A stretch of DNA of 60,497 bases from Saccharibacillus sp. CPCC 101409 (lineage in GTDB: Bacteria > Bacillota > Bacilli > Paenibacillales > Paenibacillaceae), in assembly GCF_030518235.1 (NCBI RefSeq), contig NZ_JAULSA010000020.1, positions 1 through 60,497 of the forward strand. Direction: 5' to 3'. The notes beneath the pieces were generated by a model. It had not been told where the DNA came from, searched no databases, and was given only the letters and a program-made list of their open reading frames with translations. Both the position numbers and the translations under genes were made by a program. Below are positions 28,985 to 37,651 of the stretch, piece by piece. Position 1 is the first letter of the stretch, and the number at the start of each line of letters is the position of its first letter.

Positions 28985-29194
28985 CCCTCTCCTTCCGCTG
29001 CACCTCGCATTCTATCACTATATCACGGGTTCTTTTGAATTGCGAATCCTAAAATGCGGACAGGCGTTCGTATCCTTCAAAAAGAGAATACCCGTAAAAG
29101 CGGGGGAGGAAACAAGCGGGCGGCCGTTCGGCGCAAAGACGAAAGGCGGGTAGAAGCGGTGCGAGCACTCGGTGAAAAGACGAAAGACAGCGAA

Positions 29195-29301
29195 GGGCGA
29201 GGGCGGCGAGCTTCGCGCCGCCGACAAGAACGGCAGGCCCGGGCGCGGTCTAGCTTTCGCGCCGCATACGGCGGGCGAGGGCGGCGAGCTTCGCGCCGCC
29301 G
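29195..29301. repeat. Exact 29 bp direct repeat at the end of the flippase gene
   Basis: The 29 bases at 29195-29223 recur exactly at 29273-29301, 78 bp apart; the key motif is GGCGAGCTTCGCGCCGCC. The right copy encodes part of the flippase's final residues (AKLAALA), while the left copy lies beyond the stop codon at 29250. It looks like a tandem duplication of the gene's 3' end. The remaining 29302 boundary is coding; 28985-29194 holds no gene. Confidence 0.85.
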
Positions 29302-31241
29302 GGCAGGGCGGACAGCTCCGCGTCCGACACCGCGCGGGTGAAGACCAGCGCGGCGGCGAAGACGACGACGCCCGCCGCGACGCCCGCGGCGCTGGTCAGC
29401 AGCGCTCCCGCGCGGCCGCCGAGGCCCGCGGCGGAAAGCAGTCCGCCGCACAGCAGGCGGACGGCATAAGCGGCCAGCGCCGTCAGCCCCGCCAGCAGCA
29501 GGGGCTGGAGCAGCGTGCGGCGCGCGCCGCCGCGCAGCCCGGTCAGGCGGGCGAGCATAAGGACGCCGAGCAGCGCGGCGGTCATGTAGGACACGGCGCC
29601 GGCCAGAGCGGCGCCGGATATGCCCATCTGCGGCACCAGCAGCAGATTGAGCACGAGCTTGAGCGCCGCCGAGACCAGCAGGAACAAGGCGGGCGCGCGC
29701 ACGGCGCCCATGCCCTGCAGCAGCGCGGCGGACACGATGCCGAGCGTGCCTCCCGCGGCGGACAGCGCCGTCCAGCGCAGCGCGTCGGTGCCCTGGGCAT
29801 CGGCGTACAGCATGACGTTGACCGGGCCGGCCAGCGCGGCCAGGCCGGCCGCCGCCGTCAGGCCGAGCAGCCAGAGCCAGCGCAGCGCCACGCCGGCCGA
29901 AGCGGCGATGCGTTCTTCTTCGCCGCGGGCTTTGGCTTCGGCGATTGCCGGCAGCAGCAGCGTGGACAGCGAAGTCGCCAGCATGAAGACGAGCTGCACA
30001 AGCGGAATCCCCCGGTTGTAGATGCCGAACTGCTCCATCGAAGCCAGGTCGCCCCAGCCCGAGCCGTGCAGCAGCCTTGGCACGGTCAGCGTATCCACCA
30101 GCCCAAGCAGCGGCTGGGACAGCGAGCCGACGAAGACCGGCACCGCGTAGATCAGCAGCCGCTTGATCCAGATGCGGACGGAGCTTCCGTCCGCCGCCTG
30201 ACCGCCGGCTCCGCGTTCGCGCGCGGCGGTCTCCGTCCCCGGCGCCGCGCTTCCCGGCAGCGCCGCCGCGTCGGCGGACACGGCCGCGAAGACCTCTTCT
30301 TCCCGTTCGCCTGCCGCTGCGGAGGCTCCCGCCGCTCCGAAGGCCTCCGCCCGCTTCGCGGCGCCCGGCATTCCTTGCTCCCGCCGGGCGCCGCCGTTTC
30401 CGGCGGACTCCCCGTCCGCCGCGTTCCAGGCGGCGGAATCGGCCGCCTCCGCGCCGGCCCGCAGAGCGGCGGCGGCGCGCAGCTGCGCGCTGTCCGCTCC
30501 GAAGCCGGTCGTCTCGTCACGAGCCGGCCCGCTTCCCGCTTGTGCGCCTCCCGACGCGTCTTCGCCCGCGCCGGCGCTTCGCTTCCCGCGCCGCGCCCGC
30601 CCGTAGCGGCGCCAGAACTCCAGCATGACGCCGAGGCCGGCCAGTCCGCCGGCTGCGGAACCGATCGCCGCGCCCGCCGCGATACTCTCGTCGGAAGCCC
30701 CCGCCGCGTTCAGCGTCAGCAGCAGCGCGATCATCACCCCGACGCGCGCAATCTGCTCGCATACCTGCGAGACGGCCGTGGGCAGCGCCTGCTGCATGCC
30801 CTGGAAGAAACCCCGCAGCGCCGCCATCGGCGGCACGACGAGCAGCGCCAGCGACACGGCGCGCAGCGGCAGCTGCGTATGGCTGCTGCCGATCCAGCCG
30901 GACAGCATCGGCGCGCAGGTCCACATCAGCAGCGCAAGCAGCGCGCCGACGGAACCGGCCGTCAGCAGCCCGGCGCGCAGCACGCGCCGCGCTCCGCGCT
31001 CGTCTTCGCCGGCGATCCGCTCGGCGACGAACTTCGAGATGGCCGCCGGCAGCGCCGTCGATACGAACACGGCGAGAAACGCGTACAGCGAATATACGGT
31101 CGTGTAGATGCCGAACACGCCGTCTCCCCCGATATTTTGCAGCGGAATCTTCTGCAGCGTACCGATCAGCTTGGACAGCAGCGCCGCGGCGCCGAGAATA
31201 AACGCGCCCCGAAGCAGACCCGATGAACCGGACGTCTTCAT
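29250..31241 (-). CDS. yabM: Polysaccharide/lipid flippase of the MATE/MOP superfamily (YabM-like) with a large low-complexity loop
   Basis: The family (SpoVB, YabM, MurJ-like Wzx proteins) moves lipid-linked sugars across the membrane. In this 663-residue protein about 12-14 hydrophobic helices are visible, with the family's N-terminus (GAFILGAAALLSKLIGTLQK, IPLQNIGGDGVFGIYTT). Residues about 217-354, between helices 6 and 7, form an Ala/Gly/Glu-rich insert absent from normal homologues of about 520-540 residues. The ATG follows AAGGAGG. In B. subtilis spoVT lies just upstream; here there are only palindromes and a terminator. Confidence 0.9.
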   Translation of the reverse strand: MKTSGSSGLLRGAFILGAAALLSKLIGTLQKIPLQNIGGDGVFGIYTTVYSLYAFLAVFVSTALPAAISKFVAERIAGEDERGARRVLRAGLLTAGSVGALLALLMWTCAPMLSGWIGSSHTQLPLRAVSLALLVVPPMAALRGFFQGMQQALPTAVSQVCEQIARVGVMIALLLTLNAAGASDESIAAGAAIGSAAGGLAGLGVMLEFWRRYGRARRGKRSAGAGEDASGGAQAGSGPARDETTGFGADSAQLRAAAALRAGAEAADSAAWNAADGESAGNGGARREQGMPGAAKRAEAFGAAGASAAAGEREEEVFAAVSADAAALPGSAAPGTETAARERGAGGQAADGSSVRIWIKRLLIYAVPVFVGSLSQPLLGLVDTLTVPRLLHGSGWGDLASMEQFGIYNRGIPLVQLVFMLATSLSTLLLPAIAEAKARGEEERIAASAGVALRWLWLLGLTAAAGLAALAGPVNVMLYADAQGTDALRWTALSAAGGTLGIVSAALLQGMGAVRAPALFLLVSAALKLVLNLLLVPQMGISGAALAGAVSYMTAALLGVLMLARLTGLRGGARRTLLQPLLLAGLTALAAYAVRLLCGGLLSAAGLGGRAGALLTSAAGVAAGVVVFAAALVFTRAVSDAELSALPGGAKLAALARRMRRES

Positions 31242-31295
31242 TTCTTTTCCTCCTTCCCGTAAGCTTTTACGTATAGATATGTATCCGGTAATCCG

Positions 31296-31319
31296 TCAAT
31301 GATGCAAATCCGCATCAAT
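31296..31319. repeat. Palindrome family B, copy 1
   Basis: TGATGC (31300-31305) pairs with GCATCA (31312-31317) around AAATCC. On the minus strand it reads ATTGATGCGGATTTGCATCA. It is one of four related palindromes in the gap between the flippase and foldase genes. Confidence 0.75.
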
Positions 31320-31348
31320 ATCGATAGTTCCCGGCGATTCCACGGGGC

Positions 31349-31372
31349 AATTGTGCGAATCGGCATCAATTT
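31349..31372. repeat. Palindrome family B, copy 2
   Basis: The minus strand reads ATTGATGCCGATTCGCACAA, in the same orientation as copy 1, with one arm changed (GCAC for GCATC). Its centre is 53 bp from that of copy 1. Copies 1 and 2 both continue into A-T-TCGAT. Confidence 0.72.
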
Positions 31373-31418
31373 CGATCAAAACAAGCCTTTTAACCGGCTA
31401 ACGCACCCGTTCCTCCGA

Positions 31419-31442
31419 AAATTGATGCGGATATGCACAAAT
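31419..31442. repeat. Palindrome family B, copy 3 (inverted)
   Basis: The plus strand reads ATTGATGCGGATATGCACAA, nearly the reverse complement of copy 2, so the pair 3/4 faces the pair 1/2. Its centre is 70 bp from that of copy 2. Confidence 0.73.
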
Positions 31443-31468
31443 ACTCGCATTTCACTCCAAAAACTTCA

Positions 31469-31492
31469 AAATTGATGCGCATACGCATCAAT
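31469..31492. repeat. Palindrome family B, copy 4 (inverted, perfect)
   Basis: Perfect 9 bp arms ATTGATGCG / CGCATCAAT flank CATA. Its centre is 50 bp from that of copy 3. The rest of 31242-31626 shows no gene. Confidence 0.78.
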
Positions 31493-31626
31493 CCTTCAGC
31501 CGCGCATCCTTACAAAGCGGCGCGTCCTTTATAAAGCGGCTCAGCCGTCGAATGATTCGTATACGCTCCGGCAGGTTCAAAAACCCGTTCCACACTCGGT
31601 TTTAACCCTTTCCCGCTCATAAAGGC

Positions 31627-31656
31627 AAAAAAATAGCGCGTGCTTCCGCGCTATTT
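31627..31656 (-). terminator. Terminator after the prsA-like gene
   Basis: A perfect stem AAATAGCGCG / CGCGCTATTT is followed by TTTTTTTGCC on the minus strand, about 140 bp after the gene's stop codon. Confidence 0.92.
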
Positions 31657-31797
31657 GATCTCTCGCTTATTTACCCGCAATCGTCCGGCCGGAAGCGAAG
31701 CTTCGCCGCGCGATCTTCCGGAGCGCGTGCCGCTCCGAAACAAAGCGTCCCGGCCGCGGCTTTACAGCCGGCAGCCGGAACGCCCGCCGCGAAGTCC

Positions 31798-33003
31798 TTA
31801 CTTACCGTCGGTCGACGTACCGGCATCGCTGCCCGCGTCGCCGGATTCATCCGCCGCCGGAGCGTCCGTGCCTTGATCGGTCGCCGCGCCTTGATCGGTG
31901 CCTTCGACTTCCGCGCCGTCGGTCGATGTGCCGTCGGCCGGCGTGCCTTCCGTGGACGTTCCGTCCGTGCCTTCGGCAGCCGGAGCTTCTTCGTCCTTGA
32001 ACTCTTCCTTGCTCTTTGTGATGCCTTTCAGGTCGTTCTCCATAAATTCGTTCAGCTTGGTGGAAGCCAGCGCGCTGCGAACGGATTCTTTGACTTCGTC
32101 GTTCAGCGTATCGTTGCGCTTCTCGACTTTGATGATGTGGTAGCCGTATTCCGTTTTGACCGGATCGCCGACCACGCCGACTTTTTGTTCCAGCGTCGCT
32201 TTTTTGAATTCTTCGACCCAGTTGCTGACCGGCTGGTCTTCGTACAGACCGCCGTTTTCGGCCGAACCCGGATCTTCGGAATATTCTTTGGCCAGCGCCG
32301 CGAAATCTTCGCCTTTATCCAGCTTCGCTTTCACTTCGTCGGCGAGTTTCTTCGCTTCGGCGTCCGTGCGTTCTTTGCCTTCCGCGTCGGTCAGACCGAT
32401 CAGGATATGGCGCACGTCGGCCGTTACATACGCTTCTTTGTTGGAATCGTATTCTTTCTGCACTTCTTCGTCCGTCACCTGTCCGGACATGTACTGCACG
32501 GCCGTCATCACTTTGGTCATATAACCGCTCAGCTGTTCTTCGGACACGTTCTGCTGCTCCAGCATGCTCAGGAGCTGCTCGTCGCCCACCTGCGTTTTGA
32601 ACTGGTCGATTTGTTCTTTCGCCATCTCGGCGCCTTTTTTCTTCTCCGCATCCGACGCTTTGCCGTCCAGATACTGATATGCGATCTGCTGATCCAGCAG
32701 GTAGTTCTTGATTTCGGCCGAATCCATCATCGAGGCATAGGTCGGCTGCAGGAATTTCATGACGTTCATCTCTTCGTTGAATTGGTTCTCCGTTACGGTT
32801 CCCCCGTCGTAGGTAGCCAGCACTTTACTGGTGTCTTTCGTTTGCGAATCGGTCTTTCCCGTGTCGGTTACACCGGTGTCGTTTCCTGTGTCTTTGCCGG
32901 AGTCCGCTTTATCGCCGCAGGCCGCGAGCACGGAAAAGGACAATACCGCAACCGCCCCCAGCGACGCCAGTTTTCCCCATTTTTTATGACTTGACTGCAT
33001 CAT
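31798..33003 (-). CDS. PrsA-like peptidyl-prolyl isomerase lipoprotein (parvulin/SurA type)
   Basis: This is an extracytoplasmic foldase of about 400 residues. It opens with a lipoprotein signal peptide (MMQSSHKKWGKLASLGAVAV ... lipobox LAAC, lipidated Cys about 28). A SurA-N/chaperone region follows (about 65-195), then a parvulin domain (about 200-300; VRHILIGL, YEDQPVSNWVEEF, TEYGYHIIKVEKR). The last 65 residues are a Thr/Gly/Asp-rich repeat-like tail. The ATG at 33003 follows GGGAGA and overlaps the end of mfd by 20 bp, so the two are probably co-transcribed. In B. subtilis this place holds spoVT instead. Confidence 0.92.
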   Translation of the reverse strand: MMQSSHKKWGKLASLGAVAVLSFSVLAACGDKADSGKDTGNDTGVTDTGKTDSQTKDTSKVLATYDGGTVTENQFNEEMNVMKFLQPTYASMMDSAEIKNYLLDQQIAYQYLDGKASDAEKKKGAEMAKEQIDQFKTQVGDEQLLSMLEQQNVSEEQLSGYMTKVMTAVQYMSGQVTDEEVQKEYDSNKEAYVTADVRHILIGLTDAEGKERTDAEAKKLADEVKAKLDKGEDFAALAKEYSEDPGSAENGGLYEDQPVSNWVEEFKKATLEQKVGVVGDPVKTEYGYHIIKVEKRNDTLNDEVKESVRSALASTKLNEFMENDLKGITKSKEEFKDEEAPAAEGTDGTSTEGTPADGTSTDGAEVEGTDQGAATDQGTDAPAADESGDAGSDAGTSTDGK

Positions 33004-36000
33004 GAAGTTCTCCCTTCGATTTAAACGCTTCTTTGAGGGCGTCCAGAACCCGTTCCAGCGTCGTAAGACGCTCGGCTTCCGGCAGACTCCTGCCTTTGAG
33101 TTGAAACGCAAGAGGCGTACCCTGCTTAAATTGTACACTGGTTTCGAACTGATTTCCAATTTGTGCGAGTTTGGCCGGATCGGCCGCTTTTTCTTGTCCG
33201 TCGTAGAACGCAACCACCAGATCTTCGCCTTTTCTCGCGATGCTCTCGATGCCGTACAGTCGGCCGTAAATCTTGAATCTGGCGACCTGCATCAGGCGCA
33301 CGACCGACTCCGGCAGCTCGCCGAACCGGTCCAGCAGCTCGTCTTCGAGTTCCAGGATATCCTCGAACGTCGAGGCCGCCGCCACCTTTTTGTAAATCTC
33401 GATCTTCTGGATGCTGTCGTAAATGTAGTCCGAAGGCAGGTAGGCGTCGATCGACAGATCGATCATCGTGCTCCAGCGCTTGTCGTCGACCGGTTCTTCG
33501 TTCAGCATCGAGATCTTGCGCTTCTGGATCTCTTCGGCCAGCATCTGCGAATACAGATCGAAACCGACCGACGCGATGAAGCCGGACTGCTCCCCGCCGA
33601 GCAGGTTGCCCGCGCCGCGGATCGACAGGTCGCGCATCGCGATCTTGAAGCCCGAGCCGAGCTCCGTAAACTCCTTGATCGACTGAAGCCGCTTTTCCGC
33701 GACTTCGGTGAGCACCTTGTCTTTTTGATACGAGAAATACGCATACGCGATCCGGTTGGACCGCCCGACCCGTCCTCTCATTTGATAAAGCTGCGACAGG
33801 CCCATTTTATCCGCGTCGTGCACAATCAAAGTATTGACGTTCGGAATATCCACGCCCGTCTCGATAATGCTGGTGCTGACCAGCACGTCGGACTCGCCTT
33901 CCAGGAAATCGAGGATGGTGCGCTCCAGCTCCTGCTCCGACATCTGGCCGTGGCCGACGCTTACCCTGGCATCCGGCACGAGATCGGCGATTTCCGCCGC
34001 TTTCTCGTGGATGCCCTGGACGCGGTTGTACAGGTAGTAAACCTGCCCGCCGCGCGCGAGTTCCCGTTCGATCGCTTCGCGCACCAGGGTCGGGCTGTAC
34101 TCGACGACGTACGTCTGCACCGGGAAGCGGTTCTCCGGCGGCGTCTCGATGACCGACAGGTCGCGCACGCCGAGCATCGACATATGCAGCGTCCGCGGAA
34201 TCGGCGTCGCCGTCAGCGTCAGCACGTCCACATTCGTTTTGAGCCGCTTGAGCTTCTCCTTGTGCGTGACGCCGAACCGCTGCTCCTCGTCGACGATCAG
34301 GAGGCCCAGGTCTTTGAATATCAGGTCCTGCGACAGGATGCGGTGCGTGCCGATGATGATGTCGATCGTGCCCTGCTTGACGCCCTTGATCGTTTCGTTC
34401 TGCTCTTTGCGCGAGCGGAAGCGGCTGAGGACGCCAATATTGAACGGATATCCTTCGAAGCGCTCGCGGAACGTTTCGTAGTGCTGCTGCGCCAGGATGG
34501 TCGTCGGCACGAGGATTGCCACCTGCTTGCCTTCGATCGCCGCTTTGAACGCCGCCCGGATCGCCACTTCCGTTTTGCCGTAGCCGACGTCGCCGCACAG
34601 CAGACGGTCCATCGGACGGCTCATTTCCATATCGCCCTTGATTTCGCCGATCGCCCGGATCTGGTCGCGCGTTTCGTCGTAAGGGAACGTATTTTCAAAC
34701 TCGTGCTGCTCCGGCGTATCCTTGTCGAAACTGTAACCGGCCGAAGCCTGGCGCTCCGCGTACAGCTTGATGAGGTCGTCGGCGATGTCCTGCACCGAGG
34801 AACGGACTTTGGTTTTGACCCGCGTCCATTCGTTGCCGCCGAGCTTGTAAACCTTCGGTTCTTTGTCTTCGGCGCCCACGTATTTCTGGATCAGGTCGAT
34901 CTGTTCGATCGGTACGGAGAGTTTGTCTCCGCCAGCATACATGATGTGCATGTAATCTTTATGAATTCCGCCCACTTCGAGCGTGCCGATGCCCAGATAT
35001 TTGCCGATGCCGTGATTCTGGTGCACGACATAGTCGCCAACCTTGAGCTCGGTATAGCTTTTGATGCGCTCGGCGTTGTCGATCTGCTTGCCGCCGCCGC
35101 CTTTGCGCGCTTTGCGCTGCTTCTGCGCGAACAGCTCGCCTTCGGTAACGACCACCAGGTGCGCGGACGGAAGCTCGAAGCCGCCCTGCAGATGACCGCG
35201 CATAATCTCCGGCGTTTCGATCTCGTAATCGTCCAGCACGCGGCGGATGCGCTCGGCCCGTTCGTCGTCCGCGGCCAGCATCACCACGCGCATATTGGAC
35301 TTTTTCCAGCGCTCCATCTCGGCTTTGAGCACGTTCATCTGCCCGTGGAAGTCCTGCATGGTCCGGCTGACGACGTTGACCACCTGGCCCGGATGGGTGC
35401 GCGGGATCTGGCGGACGAACAGCGACAGGAACAGCGTCTGGAACGGACGATGATACACCGCGGTGTCGCCTTCGAGCGCCAGCGGCAGGTCCGGCAGGCT
35501 TTTGCCGCTCTGCAGCAGGTGCAGGTTCCATTCGGCTTCGTCGCGTTCGAGCTGCGAGGCTGTATCGAGCAGACGCGACGGTTCGTCCATCAGCAGCAGC
35601 GTGTTCTCCGGCATGTAATCGTACAGCGTGCGGCGCTCCGGATAGATCAGCGAGACGTATTTATAAATTTCCGGAAAATGAATCTGCTGGCGCAGCAAAT
35701 CGATCTCCCGCCCGATTTCGTGCTGGAGCGCCGTTCTGGCTTTGCGGTCGGTCATGCGCTCCAGCTGTTTGTCCAGCAGCGCGGCGGCCGCGTCGGCGGC
35801 TTTGCCCATCCGCTCGCCCGTCGCCACAAGCTCCCGGCACGGCAGGATGCGCACGCTTTTGACTTTGTCGATCGAACGCTGGTCGCCCGGATCGAACGTG
35901 CGGATCGAATCGATTTCGTCGTCGAACAGCTCGACCCGGTAAGCCAGCTGCGAGGTGGTCGGATAGAAATCGACGATCCCGCCGCGCACGCTCATTTCTC

Positions 36001-36517
36001 CGCGCGTCTCGACCCGTTCCACGCGCGAGTAGCCGAGTTCGACCATCCGCAGCAAAAAGTGCTCCAGATTAAGGGTGCCGCCTTCTTCGAGCGTCAGCCG
36101 CGCGTCCAGGATCGCCTGCGCGTCCGGCACAAAGCGGCGCAGCCCGGAAAAAGGAACGACAAGAACGCCCTTGAAACCTTCGGCGCAGCGATTAAGCACT
36201 TCGATTCGCTGCGCAAGCGTTTCCGGGCTGGAGATGGCGGATTCCGCCGCGACCAGTTCGTTGGCCGGGTAGAACAGCACCTGACCTTCAGGAAGCGCTT
36301 CCTGGAGATCATCCGCGATTTTTTGAGCCGAAAAAATATTGTGGGTGACGATCAGCAGCGGGCGTTCCAGCTCCTGATGCAGGCCGGCCATCATCAGCTG
36401 GCGCGCCGAGCCCGACAGGCCCGCGACCAACTGTTCTTTCATGCCCGCCAGCACGGCGTCCTTGACGGAGACGAAATCCTGATCGCGGGCAACTTCCTTG
36501 ATAAGCGCGTTTAACAA
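32984..36517 (-). CDS. mfd: Transcription-repair coupling factor Mfd
   Basis: Mfd pushes RNA polymerase off DNA lesions and recruits UvrA. The protein of about 1,177 residues has the UvrB-like N-terminal module (ending about 350), the polymerase-interacting domain (SYTELKVGDYVVHQNHGIGK, about 480-560), the RecG-like translocase (Walker A LLCGDVGYGKTEVA, DEEQRFG, TATPIPRTLHMSM, QMRGRVGRSNRIAYAY) and the C-terminal TRCF domain. I prefer the TTG at 36517 (six bases after GAGGTG, giving MLNALI) over a GTG at 36526. The forespore gene fin, which lies between pth and mfd in B. subtilis, is missing. Confidence 0.98.
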   Translation of the reverse strand: MLNALIKEVARDQDFVSVKDAVLAGMKEQLVAGLSGSARQLMMAGLHQELERPLLIVTHNIFSAQKIADDLQEALPEGQVLFYPANELVAAESAISSPETLAQRIEVLNRCAEGFKGVLVVPFSGLRRFVPDAQAILDARLTLEEGGTLNLEHFLLRMVELGYSRVERVETRGEMSVRGGIVDFYPTTSQLAYRVELFDDEIDSIRTFDPGDQRSIDKVKSVRILPCRELVATGERMGKAADAAAALLDKQLERMTDRKARTALQHEIGREIDLLRQQIHFPEIYKYVSLIYPERRTLYDYMPENTLLLMDEPSRLLDTASQLERDEAEWNLHLLQSGKSLPDLPLALEGDTAVYHRPFQTLFLSLFVRQIPRTHPGQVVNVVSRTMQDFHGQMNVLKAEMERWKKSNMRVVMLAADDERAERIRRVLDDYEIETPEIMRGHLQGGFELPSAHLVVVTEGELFAQKQRKARKGGGGKQIDNAERIKSYTELKVGDYVVHQNHGIGKYLGIGTLEVGGIHKDYMHIMYAGGDKLSVPIEQIDLIQKYVGAEDKEPKVYKLGGNEWTRVKTKVRSSVQDIADDLIKLYAERQASAGYSFDKDTPEQHEFENTFPYDETRDQIRAIGEIKGDMEMSRPMDRLLCGDVGYGKTEVAIRAAFKAAIEGKQVAILVPTTILAQQHYETFRERFEGYPFNIGVLSRFRSRKEQNETIKGVKQGTIDIIIGTHRILSQDLIFKDLGLLIVDEEQRFGVTHKEKLKRLKTNVDVLTLTATPIPRTLHMSMLGVRDLSVIETPPENRFPVQTYVVEYSPTLVREAIERELARGGQVYYLYNRVQGIHEKAAEIADLVPDARVSVGHGQMSEQELERTILDFLEGESDVLVSTSIIETGVDIPNVNTLIVHDADKMGLSQLYQMRGRVGRSNRIAYAYFSYQKDKVLTEVAEKRLQSIKEFTELGSGFKIAMRDLSIRGAGNLLGGEQSGFIASVGFDLYSQMLAEEIQKRKISMLNEEPVDDKRWSTMIDLSIDAYLPSDYIYDSIQKIEIYKKVAAASTFEDILELEDELLDRFGELPESVVRLMQVARFKIYGRLYGIESIARKGEDLVVAFYDGQEKAADPAKLAQIGNQFETSVQFKQGTPLAFQLKGRSLPEAERLTTLERVLDALKEAFKSKGELHDAVKS

Positions 36518-36601
36518 AAGGGGCACCTCTCTTATGCGTGTGGCCGGCAGCGATTACTTCTCGCTCCGGCTCACTTCTATGGTTTCGAATCGTTCCTGTT
36601 T

Positions 36602-37162
36602 CTATCCGTTAAACCGGGCCATCGTCTGCTCGAACGTATGGTCCAGGCCGTATTCGAGCGCGTCGCACGTTTTCTCGATCATTTCGTCCAGCAGCGGCTG
36701 CTCTTTTTTGGCAAAAGGCGCCAGTACGTAATCGACGACGGCGAAGCCGGTTTCCGGACGGGAAATGCCCATGCGGATCCGGTCGAACGTCTGCGTTCCC
36801 GTATGCTGGATGATCGACTTGATCCCGTTGTGGCCGCCGGCGCTGCCCTGGTAGCGCAGACGGATGCGGCCCGTTTCGGTATCCAGGTCGTCGTAGACGA
36901 CGATCAGGTCTTTGAGTTCGACTTTGTAGTAGTCCATATAAGCGCGCACCGATTCGCCGGACAGGTTCATAAACGTCATCGGCTTGATCAGCGCGGTCTT
37001 GACGCCTCCGATCATTCCTTCGCCGACGAGCGCTTTGCACTTGTTTTGCGTAATGGATATGCCGTGACGCTGCGCCAGCCGGTCCAGAGCCATGAATCCG
37101 ACGTTATGGCGCGTTTTTTCGTAATTTTTGCCGGGATTGCCCAGCCCTACGATCCATTTCAT
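36602..37162 (-). CDS. pth: Peptidyl-tRNA hydrolase
   Basis: Pth releases tRNA from peptidyl-tRNA that has dropped off the ribosome. The 186-residue protein shows GLGNPGKNYEKTRHNVGFMA at the start (catalytic His about 20), PMTFMNLSGESV, VVYDDLD (catalytic Asp) and GSAGGHNGIKSI. The ATG at 37162 follows GAGGAG. It lies 75 bp upstream of mfd. The ctc gene found next to it in B. subtilis is absent. Confidence 0.97.
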   Translation of the reverse strand: MKWIVGLGNPGKNYEKTRHNVGFMALDRLAQRHGISITQNKCKALVGEGMIGGVKTALIKPMTFMNLSGESVRAYMDYYKVELKDLIVVYDDLDTETGRIRLRYQGSAGGHNGIKSIIQHTGTQTFDRIRMGISRPETGFAVVDYVLAPFAKKEQPLLDEMIEKTCDALEYGLDHTFEQTMARFNG

Positions 37163-37213
37163 CCGTTCAAACTCCTCGCTTGCAATCGGTAATGGTTCTG
37201 ATGCGTATTTTTG

Positions 37214-37253
37214 TTACAATATAAGGATAGAGGTCACGATATAAAGATAGAGA
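37214..37253 (-). repeat. Adjacent tandem 20 bp repeats upstream of pth
   Basis: On the minus strand two 20 bp units, TCTCTATCTTTATATCGTGA and CCTCTATCCTTATATTGTAA, lie head to tail with 16 of 20 bases the same. Each contains a TATAT core that could act as a -10 or regulator site for pth. The rest of 37163-37330 is non-coding and is shared with a divergent plus-strand gene. Confidence 0.6.
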
Positions 37254-37330
37254 TTGCCATAATTGCAGAAAATAATCCGAAAAAAGAAGTCGCCTTGACA
37301 GTGAATTCAGCAAAGGAGCTGTGAACCCAC

Positions 37331-37531
37331 ATGTACGAATTCGGAGCCGTGCTTAAAGACAACCGCCATTTTCACGACCACATGAACGCCGGGGTACCCG
37401 TCGAGGTCTACCACCAGGATGTGCCCGTCGATATCGGCGTCGTCACCGGCATTCACGAAAGCTTTATCGAAATCGGCCGGGCGCTCTACCACCGCGGCAG
37501 ATATGTCTTTCTCTCCCGCCCCGGCTATTAA
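37331..37531 (+). CDS. Small conserved-looking protein of 66 residues, unknown function
   Basis: This plus-strand gene is preceded by AAAGGAG 12 bases before the ATG. The protein is soluble, rich in His, Val and aromatic residues (MYEFGAVLKDNRHFHDHM, PVEVYHQDVPVDIG), and looks like a compact beta protein with no signal peptide. A hairpin (37583-37616) follows. I do not recognise the family, although composition and codon use are like those of real genes. It is transcribed divergently from pth and convergently with prs. Confidence 0.7.
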   Translation: MYEFGAVLKDNRHFHDHMNAGVPVEVYHQDVPVDIGVVTGIHESFIEIGRALYHRGRYVFLSRPGY

Positions 37532-37582
37532 AGCCGAACGGTTCCTTCTTGCGCCGCAGCCGCGCGAAACGTTCACGCCGAG

Positions 37583-37616
37583 AAGGGTTACGCTCCTTCC
37601 AGGAAGGAGGCGTAAC
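37583..37616. terminator. Hairpin between the 66-residue gene and prs
   Basis: A long stem GGGTTACG / CGTAACCC with inner CTCCTTCC / GAAGGAG is present. Neither side has a good T-run, so it may be a weak bidirectional terminator or an RNA-stabilising hairpin. Confidence 0.6.
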
Positions 37617-37651
37617 CCGCATCGGCAGACCTTATCGCAATCGAAAACCCT

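Noticed and set aside
33002..36514. A 1,170-codon open frame on the plus strand opposite the whole of mfd
   Set aside because: Mfd on the minus strand is intact and recognisable. The antisense frame has no ribosome binding site and no recognisable domain. Such long antisense frames arise in GC-rich genes that avoid codons read as stops on the other strand; similar ones lie opposite lysS, ftsH, glmU and the FAD gene.
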